From positions 1 to 21,341 of the forward strand of contig CALMFQ010000223.1 of the NCBI GenBank assembly GCA_937863215.1: 21,341 bases of DNA, read 5' to 3'. The position numbers and the translations under genes are program-made. The notes under the pieces were generated by a model. The model made no database searches. It worked only from the letters and a program-made list of their open reading frames with translations, and was not told the DNA's origin. Shown here one piece after another: positions 7,568-14,032 of this stretch; the first letter of the stretch is position 1, and each line of letters begins with the position of its first letter. Source of the stretch: an uncultured Pseudomonadota bacterium (GTDB lineage: Bacteria > Pseudomonadota > Gammaproteobacteria > Burkholderiales > SCOH01).

Positions 7568-9523
7568 ATGCACCTTGCCGATCGCCTTTTTCTTGCCGGC
7601 CTGTTGAGCACGCCGGCGCTTGCCGCTGCCAGCGCGCCGGATGTATTCGAACTGGGGCTGGAACAATTGACGCAATTGCAGGTGAACGTGGCATCGGGCA
7701 AGACCGACAGCATTGTCGATGCGCCGGCCATCGTTTCCAGCTATTCGCGTGCCGACCTGGAAAAGTTCGGCATCCGCACGTTGAAGGACATGCTGTCGTT
7801 CATCCCCGGCTTTGTGCGCCAGGAAACCTATCTCGGCACCACCGCGATCGGCGTGCGCGGCATTTCCGATGGCTTCAACCAGAAGCTGCTGCTGCTGATC
7901 GACGAATCGCCGTACTGGATGACCTCGCATTCCGACATGCCGCTGCTGGGCATTCCATTCGAGGCCATCGACCATATCGAAGTGATTCGCGGCCCGGCAT
8001 CGGTGATGTATGGCACCAACGCCAGTGCCGGCATCGTGCGGGTGGTAACGCGCAAGAACGACAAGCCGGAGCTGGCGCTGGCGGGCGGTTCGCACGGGCT
8101 GGTGAATGGCGGCGGCTATCTCAGCTACGCCGTGGGCGAACAGGGGCGGCTGGATCTGTCGTTCGAGGGCCAGCGCGACGACGGCTACATGGGGCAATAC
8201 CGCAATACGATACGCGTGCCGGCCGGTTTTCCCAATGCCGGCCAGACCGATGGCGAGCTGAACCGCGAAGAGAACATGAGCTCGGCACTGGCGCGCTACA
8301 GTCAGGGTGGGTTGAATCTGGCGCTGCAGGCATTCCGCTCGCAGACCAACGGGCTGGCGTTTGCCAGCTCGCTGGCCAATCAGTCCGAGCTGATCTATCG
8401 CGGTTCGCTGGTGCATGGCGATTACAGCTGGCGGGTAGGGCAGGCCGAGGTCAAGTTTTATTCGGACTACAACAATTTCTATCTGGAACTGCCGACGCGC
8501 AATGCCGGCGGCTACGGCGTCGATGGCACCGGCCTGGTGGAGAATCCGGGCGGCCAGTATCGCTGGCGCAGCGGCAGCAGCGTGAATTTTTCACCCAGCC
8601 CGCAATTCAACCTGCTGGCCGGGGTGGAGTACGAAAAGCGTACCAATGAACTCTACGAGCTGCGTACCGATGTGCGCACCACGCCGCTGATGCAGGCCGA
8701 CGAATCCAGCGAGACGGCGCTGTATGCGCAGGGCGACTACAGCTGGCAGGACTGGCGTTTTCTCGCCGGCGGGCGGTATACCCGCATCCGCAACAGCGAA
8801 AAGGAACAGCACGCCGCCACGCCCCGGCTGGGTGTCGTATACCGGCTCAACCCGGCCAGCTCGCTCAAGCTGCTGTATTCGGCCGGCTTCAATGTGCCGA
8901 ATGCGCTGCAGGTATATGTCAAAACCCCGGTGTTGAACGGCAACCGCGATTTGCGTCCGGAGCAGGTGGCCGGCACCGATCTGGCCTATACCTGGTCGCA
9001 GGGCAATACCCTGTTCGTGGCCAACGGCTACTATCTGCGCGGCAGGGATTTCATCGGCCGGCGCAATCTGAGCATCAACGCGGCACAGGTGTCGTATTTC
9101 AACGCCGACAACCGCTTCGACCGTTGGGGCGGCGAGCTGGATTACCAGTTGGCCAGCGGCGGCTGGCTGAATTTCGCCAATCTGGCCTATCAGAATCAGG
9201 GTAATCGCCGGATCGACGGCGACCCGAGCGCCTATTTCACGCCGCGTTACACCACTGCCATCGGCAGCAGCTACCGGCTGTTGCAGCAGCATCGCATCGG
9301 CGGCGCCTTGCGTTTTGTCAGCGAACGCGCCGGTGTGGCTTCGTCCACGCAAGTGGACGTGAATTACCAGTACGAGCAGGCGCGCTACGAGCTGTTTGTG
9401 ACCTTGCGCAATCTGTTCGACCGCCAGCTGCAGTTGCCGGAAGTGGCCAATTACACACCAACACAGGTAGTCAACGGGGGCGATCGCTTCAATGTCCTGG
9501 CCGGTATCCGCTTCCGTCTGTAA
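7568..9523 (+). CDS. TonB-dependent outer-membrane receptor
   Basis: This 651-residue precursor has a cleavable signal peptide (about 1-20, ending PALAA). A plug domain (about 45-165) includes LKDMLSFIPGF and the hallmark IEVIRGPASVMYGTNASAG (about 137-155). A beta-barrel follows to the C terminus. There is no N-terminal STN signalling domain. The start at 7568 is preceded by GGAG at 7555-7558 and gives a proper signal peptide; longer forms do not. The chain ends in ...GIRFRL, with Leu rather than the more usual terminal Phe. The substrate cannot be told from sequence. Its stop overlaps the start of the YfiR-like gene by 32 bp, so the two are probably translationally coupled. That points to a sensory or regulated uptake role together with the kinase downstream. 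Confidence 0.93.
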   Translation: MHLADRLFLAGLLSTPALAAASAPDVFELGLEQLTQLQVNVASGKTDSIVDAPAIVSSYSRADLEKFGIRTLKDMLSFIPGFVRQETYLGTTAIGVRGISDGFNQKLLLLIDESPYWMTSHSDMPLLGIPFEAIDHIEVIRGPASVMYGTNASAGIVRVVTRKNDKPELALAGGSHGLVNGGGYLSYAVGEQGRLDLSFEGQRDDGYMGQYRNTIRVPAGFPNAGQTDGELNREENMSSALARYSQGGLNLALQAFRSQTNGLAFASSLANQSELIYRGSLVHGDYSWRVGQAEVKFYSDYNNFYLELPTRNAGGYGVDGTGLVENPGGQYRWRSGSSVNFSPSPQFNLLAGVEYEKRTNELYELRTDVRTTPLMQADESSETALYAQGDYSWQDWRFLAGGRYTRIRNSEKEQHAATPRLGVVYRLNPASSLKLLYSAGFNVPNALQVYVKTPVLNGNRDLRPEQVAGTDLAYTWSQGNTLFVANGYYLRGRDFIGRRNLSINAAQVSYFNADNRFDRWGGELDYQLASGGWLNFANLAYQNQGNRRIDGDPSAYFTPRYTTAIGSSYRLLQQHRIGGALRFVSERAGVASSTQVDVNYQYEQARYELFVTLRNLFDRQLQLPEVANYTPTQVVNGGDRFNVLAGIRFRL

Positions 9524-10058
9524 AGCCGCGCTGGCGTGCGTGGCGGCCGCCGCGCTGTGGTTTGCGGCAAGGCCCTGTTACGCCGATGGGCCGCAGGAAT
9601 ACGAAGCCAAGGCGGCCTATTTGCTGAATTTTTCCCGCTATGTAAACTGGCCCGGCGCCGACAACAGCCCGATGCAGGTGTGCGTGCTGGGACAGGACCC
9701 GTTCGGCGAGGTGCTCGACCGTGCCCTGCAGGGCCGCAGCAGCAACGGCCGGCAGCTGCAGGCGCGCCGGCTGCAGTTGCCGGAGCAGGCGGTTGCCTGC
9801 CAGCTGCTGTATATCGGCCAGAGCGAAGACCGGCATCTGTCGGACTGGCTGGCACCGCTGCAGGACAAGCCGGTACTCACCGTGGGCGAATCGCCGCGTT
9901 TTCTGCGCGATGGCGGCATGATCAATCTGTTACTGGTGCGCAATACCGTGCGTTTTGAAATCAATCTCGATGCTGCCAGCCGCGCCGGGCTGAAAATCAG
10001 CTCGCGCATGCTGGGCGTGGCCGAGAACGTATTCGGCAAGGGCGAGGGCGGCAAATGA
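9492..10058 (+). CDS. YfiR-like (DUF4154) periplasmic protein
   Basis: This is a 188-residue secreted protein with a signal peptide of about 31 residues (cleavage near CYA|DG). It carries the DUF4154 hallmarks KAAYLLNFSRYVNWP (about 40-54), VCVLGQDPFG (63-72) and GLKISSRMLGVAENV near the C terminus. In P. aeruginosa, YfiR represses the membrane diguanylate cyclase YfiN from the periplasm. From memory that YfiR has disulfides C71-C110 and C145-C152; here C64 and C103 keep the same 39-residue spacing and the second pair is absent. The start is ATG at 9492, 11 nt after a GGGGG run and inside the TonB-receptor frame. The stop overlaps the next start as ATGA. Because its neighbour is a CHASE8-like kinase, it probably acts on that kinase rather than on a cyclase (inference). 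Confidence 0.88.
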   Translation: MSWPVSASVCKAALACVAAAALWFAARPCYADGPQEYEAKAAYLLNFSRYVNWPGADNSPMQVCVLGQDPFGEVLDRALQGRSSNGRQLQARRLQLPEQAVACQLLYIGQSEDRHLSDWLAPLQDKPVLTVGESPRFLRDGGMINLLLVRNTVRFEINLDAASRAGLKISSRMLGVAENVFGKGEGGK

Positions 10059-11878
10059 ACCCGGCCGGCTCATCCCCTTCCTCATTGCGGCGCAAGCTGA
10101 TGCGCGCTATCTGGGTCACCAGCGGCGCCGCCGTGTGCGCTTCGGCCGTGGCAATGCTGGCCTATGAGCAGATGACCTACCAGCCGCGCCTGACACGCGA
10201 GCTGAACGCCAAGGCCGATCTGCTCAGCCTGAATCTGCACGCTGCGCTCAATTTCAACGATGCGTTGGCCGCCGGAGAAAATCTCGCGGCAATGAAAAGC
10301 GTGCCGGAAGTGATGCTGGCCTGCGTGTTCCGTCCTGACGGTGCGGTGTTTGCCACTTATCGCGGCAACAGCGCACGCCTGCAATGCCAGCCGCTGCCGG
10401 CGCCAGTGGCGGCACAGTTGCGGTTTGACGAGCATGAGCTGCGGATGACGCGGCCGATCCATTACCAGCAGGATACGGTCGGCTATCTGCAGATTCGTTA
10501 CGAACTGCCTAGCTTGCCCAGCCGGCTGGCGCAATATGCTGCGGCGCTGGGCATGATGGCTGCGACCCTGCTGCTGCTGGCGCTGACCCTGTCGCGCCTG
10601 CTGCAGCGCATGATCAGCGATCCGATTCTGGAACTGGCGCAACTGGCGTGCAATGTGACCGAAGGCGGCAACTTCCAGCTGCGTGCCACGCCGCGCAGTG
10701 GCGACGAGGTAGGCCAGCTGGCACAGGCATTCAACCGCATGCTGGAAACGGTGAAGCAGCGCGAAGACGAGCTGCACGACAGCAAGGCGCTGTTGCAGGC
10801 AGTGATCGACAATACGCCGGCAGCGGTTTATGTGAAGGATTTGCAGGGCCGTTTCCTGATGGTGAATGACTACTGCGCCCGGCTGATCGACCGGCCGCTG
10901 AGCCAAATCATCGGCCATTCCGTGTTCGAGATGTACGGCAGCGATTACGCCCGGCGCTACGAGGAAAACGACAATCAGGCCATCAGGCAAAACCGGGCGG
11001 TCGAGCAGGAAGAAAGCGCTCCGCTGCCCGACGGCGTGCATACCTATCTGTCGGTCAAGTTTCCCCTGTGCGGCAAGGACGGCAAGCCGTATGCGCTGTG
11101 CGGCATTTCCACCGACATCACCGAACGCAAGCAGGCGCAGCGGCAGCTGGAAGAATACCGCAACCAGCTGGAAGTCGCCGTCGCCAGCCGCACTGCCGAG
11201 CTGGAAATCGCCAACAAGGAACTGCAGGCATTCAGCTATTCGGTTTCGCACGATCTGCGCGCGCCGCTGCGTGCCATCGACGGCTTCAGTTCCATGCTGG
11301 CCGAAGATTACGCCGACCGGCTGGATCAGGCCGGCCAGGATTATCTGCTACGGGTGCGCCGCGCCGCCGGCCGCATGAGCCAGCTGATCGATGACATGCT
11401 CAACCTGTCGCGGGTATCGAGTGCCAGCGTGAAAACCCAGCCGACCGACCTGAGCGCGCTGGCCACGGCTATTCTGCAGGAGCTGCAGGATCTGAACCCG
11501 CAGCGGCGTTGCCGGATCGGCATTCAGCCCGATCTGGTGGTCGAGGCAGACCCCCAGTTGATGCAGATCGCATTGCGCAACCTGCTGGAAAATGCCTGGA
11601 AATACTCCGGCAAGAAAGATCAGACCATCATCGAATTTGGCGCCACTGTTGTCGATGGGCGCTACAGCTATTTCGTGCGCGATCACGGTGCCGGCTTCGA
11701 TATGGCCTATGCCGACAAGCTGTTCAACCCGTTTCAGCGCCTGCATGCCAAGGAAGAATTCGAGGGTACCGGTGTTGGCCTGGCCACGGTCAGCCGGGTG
11801 ATTCGTCGTCACGGTGGCCAGATCTGGGCCAACGCCACCCCCGGCGAGGGGGCGACGTTCTACTTCTGCCTGGGTTGA
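10055..11878 (+). CDS. Sensor histidine kinase with CHASE8-like periplasmic domain, HAMP and PAS
   Basis: This is a 607-residue inner-membrane kinase. TM1 is about 17-38. The periplasmic domain (about 39-158) has the AKADLLSLNLHAALNFND and PDGAVFATY features of CHASE8, the sensor type found in YfiN. TM2 is about 160-183, HAMP about 180-232 and PAS about 246-360. A short coiled coil leads to HisKA with H399 in SYSVSHDLRAPLRAIDGF, the phytochrome-kinase subtype. The ATPase domain has N513, D543 and GTGVGL (571-576). No receiver or output domain is fused, so it needs a separate response regulator. Two periplasmic cysteines (C90, C111) could form a disulfide. The 4-bp ATGA overlap with the YfiR-like gene implies coupled translation and a functional pair. 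No terminator is visible before the convergent gene 21 bp away. Confidence 0.92.
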   Translation: MNPAGSSPSSLRRKLMRAIWVTSGAAVCASAVAMLAYEQMTYQPRLTRELNAKADLLSLNLHAALNFNDALAAGENLAAMKSVPEVMLACVFRPDGAVFATYRGNSARLQCQPLPAPVAAQLRFDEHELRMTRPIHYQQDTVGYLQIRYELPSLPSRLAQYAAALGMMAATLLLLALTLSRLLQRMISDPILELAQLACNVTEGGNFQLRATPRSGDEVGQLAQAFNRMLETVKQREDELHDSKALLQAVIDNTPAAVYVKDLQGRFLMVNDYCARLIDRPLSQIIGHSVFEMYGSDYARRYEENDNQAIRQNRAVEQEESAPLPDGVHTYLSVKFPLCGKDGKPYALCGISTDITERKQAQRQLEEYRNQLEVAVASRTAELEIANKELQAFSYSVSHDLRAPLRAIDGFSSMLAEDYADRLDQAGQDYLLRVRRAAGRMSQLIDDMLNLSRVSSASVKTQPTDLSALATAILQELQDLNPQRRCRIGIQPDLVVEADPQLMQIALRNLLENAWKYSGKKDQTIIEFGATVVDGRYSYFVRDHGAGFDMAYADKLFNPFQRLHAKEEFEGTGVGLATVSRVIRRHGGQIWANATPGEGATFYFCLG

Positions 11879-11899
11879 CGCCCGGCGCGCAACCGGCGC

Positions 11900-12454
11900 T
11901 TATTTGCGTCCGTAGAGGCCGGTGAGGGTAGTCTTGCCGATACTGTTGGCGTTGATCATGAAGCCGGCCAGCGAGGCATTGGCATTGGCCGGCAGGTCGA
12001 GCTTCTCGACTTTGAGCGCGTGCAGGGTGAAATTGTAGCGATGCGGCTTGTCGCCCACCGGCGGACACGGGCCGCCCCAGCCCTGGCTACCGAAGTCGGT
12101 GGTGACCTGGATCGCACCTTTCGGCAGCCTGGCGCCATCGGCAGTGCCGGCACCGCCTTCCAGCTTGTTGACGTCGGCCGGGATGTTGGCGACCACCCAG
12201 TGCCACCAGCCGGCGCCGCCGGTCGGTGCATCCGGATCGTGCACCAGCAGCGCGAAGCTCTTGCTGCCCTTGGGCGGGTTCTTCCATTCCAGCGCCGGCG
12301 AAATGTTCTTGCCGCTGCAGCCGAAGCCGTTGAACACCTGTTCGTCCTTGATGGTGGCGTTGACCTTGATTTCCGGGCTGCTCAGCGTGAACTGCTCGGC
12401 GTGTGCCGCCAGGCTGACGGCGCCGAGCAAGAGGGGGGTGATCAGTCGTTGCAT
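11900..12454 (-). CDS. Secreted PEBP / YbhB-YbcL (Raf kinase inhibitor-like) family protein
   Basis: This is a 184-residue precursor with a signal peptide of about 18 residues (ending AAHA before EQF), so it is probably periplasmic. The phosphatidylethanolamine-binding fold is shown by GFGCSGKNISPALEW, the ligand-site block LLVHDPDAPTGGAGWWHWVV and GWGGPCPPVGDKPHRYNFTLHAL. These match bacterial YbhB/YbcL proteins in order and length. The start is ATG at 12454, preceded by AGGAGA (12460-12465); a longer frame to 12502 lacks a signal peptide and is rejected. The molecular role of this family in bacteria is poorly defined. It converges with the kinase gene (21 bp apart). The next gene, the dioxygenase, lies upstream on the same strand. 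Confidence 0.92.
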   Translation of the reverse strand: MQRLITPLLLGAVSLAAHAEQFTLSSPEIKVNATIKDEQVFNGFGCSGKNISPALEWKNPPKGSKSFALLVHDPDAPTGGAGWWHWVVANIPADVNKLEGGAGTADGARLPKGAIQVTTDFGSQGWGGPCPPVGDKPHRYNFTLHALKVEKLDLPANANASLAGFMINANSIGKTTLTGLYGRK

Positions 12455-12491
12455 GGCTTTCTCCTGTGCAAGGGGGGATTTGTCGGGACGC

Positions 12492-12520
12492 AGTATCGCC
12501 AATCGCGTGCCGCAGCGGAA
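12492..12520 (-). promoter_or_regulatory. Candidate promoter of the PEBP-family gene
   Basis: On the minus strand TTCCGC (12515-12520) is 17 bp from GATACT (12492-12497). The predicted start near 12485 gives a leader of about 30 nt that includes the strong AGGAGA. Hexamer matches are moderate. Confidence 0.4.
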
Positions 12521-12568
12521 GAGGCGCCCGCTGCAAACCGCTATTGCGCGCTATGCACGGCCGGTTGC

Positions 12569-13207
12569 TCAGCCAAGCGCACGGCGCTTGAACCAGCCGG
12601 TGATGGCGATGCGTTCGCGGTGTGCGGTCAGTACTTCGTGGTAGAAGCGTGCGGCAAGGAATACCACCAGTGTGCCGGCACGCGGCGCAATATCGCGGTA
12701 TTCGCTGCATGCCTCGTCCAGATACAGGCGCAGCTGGCCGCCATCGGCCGGCTGCCAGTCCGGATTCAGATACAGGATGGCGGTGACGCTGCGTTCGCTG
12801 GTGCCGCGAAACTGGTCCAGATGTGTCTTGTAGAAGCTGCCCGGCGGATAGATGGCCGCGTGGCCTTCGAATTCCTGCAGGCCGAGATACAGCGTGCGAT
12901 TGAGGCCGCTGCTCAGCTCGTCCAGCCAGCCCAGCCAGTCGCGCTGCAGCGGTGCGGCGTTGGCATGCTCTAGCCAGTGCACATGGTCGCCGCGTACTTC
13001 GCTGACTACCTGCAGTGCGCCGCTCTTGCCGATGCCGGCACGGTGAAAATCGCCGCCGGCAAATTCGCCGCGGATTTCGTCTGCCAGCGCGGCGCATTGC
13101 TGTGGCGCAACGACGTTTTCCAGCACGATCCACCCAGGCCCGGCCAGGGCGTCGGCGATTGGGTCGATCAAGTCCAGAGAGGCGAGGGTATTGGCTGTGG
13201 CGTGCAT
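12569..13207 (-). CDS. 2-oxoglutarate/Fe(II)-dependent dioxygenase (prolyl 4-hydroxylase/SM-20-like)
   Basis: This is a 212-residue cytoplasmic protein. The double-stranded beta-helix iron site is complete: HxD as H129 and D131 in THLDQF, and the distal H190 in ARFYHEV. The 2-oxoglutarate-binding Arg is R199 in RIAITGWF. The family signatures YPPGSFYKTHLDQ and SVTAILYLNPDW..DGGQLRLYL are clear. The protein substrate is unknown; relatives hydroxylate proline or other residues, for example on translation factors (established for related families, not shown here). The start at 13207 lacks a strong Shine-Dalgarno but gives the typical length. The gene is divergent from the crotonase gene with 119 bp between them, and 114 bp upstream of the PEBP gene on the same strand. 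Confidence 0.9.
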   Translation of the reverse strand: MHATANTLASLDLIDPIADALAGPGWIVLENVVAPQQCAALADEIRGEFAGGDFHRAGIGKSGALQVVSEVRGDHVHWLEHANAAPLQRDWLGWLDELSSGLNRTLYLGLQEFEGHAAIYPPGSFYKTHLDQFRGTSERSVTAILYLNPDWQPADGGQLRLYLDEACSEYRDIAPRAGTLVVFLAARFYHEVLTAHRERIAITGWFKRRALG

Positions 13208-13266
13208 GGCATGGCGCTGGTGGCAAATCGAGCGGCTAGTTTAGCAGCTTCGGTGAACGCGCTGGA

Positions 13267-13295
13267 TTGCTTTGCACGCTGCGCTGCGGCATGAT
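13267..13295 (+). promoter_or_regulatory. Candidate promoter of the crotonase-family gene
   Basis: TTGCTT (13267-13272) and CATGAT (13290-13295) are 17 bp apart. A start near 13302 would give a leader of about 24 nt with GAGGAG (13314-13319). On the opposite strand TAAACT (positions 13238-13243) could be a -10 for the divergent dioxygenase, but it has no good -35. Confidence 0.4.
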
Positions 13296-13326
13296 GCAGC
13301 ACACTTTTTCGTCGAGGAGTTGCTTC

Positions 13327-14010
13327 ATGTCCACCATGCGCCTGGAAAAACAGGAAAACGTCTATCTGCTGACACTGACCAACAGCGAACGCGCCAACAC
13401 CCTGACCGATGCGGTGCTGGACGAGTACCACGCGGCGCTGGATGAAGTCGAGGCGGGCAAGGACAACGCGGCACTGGTGATCGCCAGCGCCGATCCCAAG
13501 TTTTTCAGCAACGGCATCGATCTGGAGTACATCCAGTCGAAGGGCATGCAATACCTGTTCGACACCTTCGGCGCGCGCCTGGATCAGCTGCTGCTGCGCG
13601 TGGCGCTGCTGAATCTGCCGACTGTTGCCTGCGTCACCGGCCATGCCTACGGCGGCGGTGCATTGCTGGCGTCAGCGTGCGATTTCCGCACCATGCGTGC
13701 CGATCGCGGCTTCTTCTGCTTCCCGGAAGTGGATATCAAGCTGGCGTTCACTCCGGCGATGCTGGCCTCGGTCAACCTGCTGCGCAACGAACAATTGCGC
13801 TGGGAAATGGCGTTGACCGGTCGTCCGGTGGGCGGCGAAGAAGCGGCGAAAAAAGGCATTGTCGATGCTGCGTTCGGCGCTGACGATCTGTTGCCGAAAA
13901 CGCTGGCGCTGGCGGCACAGCTGGCCGGCAAGGATCGCCGTACCTACACCCAGATCAAACGCATGATGCGTCAGCACCTGCAACCGCTGATCGACGACAG
14001 CAAGCGCTGA
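13327..14010 (+). CDS. Enoyl-CoA hydratase/isomerase family protein (isomerase favoured)
   Basis: This is a 227-residue crotonase-fold protein acting on enoyl-CoA in fatty-acid metabolism. The oxyanion-hole regions are FFSNGIDLEY (59-68) and GHAYGGGALLASACDFR (105-121). The Glu at the position of rat hydratase E164 is present as E134 in FPEVDIKL. The second hydratase Glu (GGGCEL in typical enzymes) is absent because the sequence reads GGGALL. A single acid/base Glu is the pattern of delta3,delta2-enoyl-CoA isomerases, and the FSNGIDLEY wording fits that group, so isomerase is favoured over hydratase. It is shorter than typical hydratases (about 257). The start is ATG at 13327 with GAGGAG 7 nt upstream; an upstream in-frame extension lacks this support. 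An intrinsic terminator follows. Confidence 0.85.
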   Translation: MSTMRLEKQENVYLLTLTNSERANTLTDAVLDEYHAALDEVEAGKDNAALVIASADPKFFSNGIDLEYIQSKGMQYLFDTFGARLDQLLLRVALLNLPTVACVTGHAYGGGALLASACDFRTMRADRGFFCFPEVDIKLAFTPAMLASVNLLRNEQLRWEMALTGRPVGGEEAAKKGIVDAAFGADDLLPKTLALAAQLAGKDRRTYTQIKRMMRQHLQPLIDDSKR

Positions 14011-14032
14011 TCCGCCGTTCCGCCGGGCAGAT

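Noticed and set aside
11879..11899. Bidirectional terminator between the CHASE8 kinase and the PEBP gene
   Set aside because: The 21-bp gap has direct GGCGC repeats but no inverted repeat with a T-tract.
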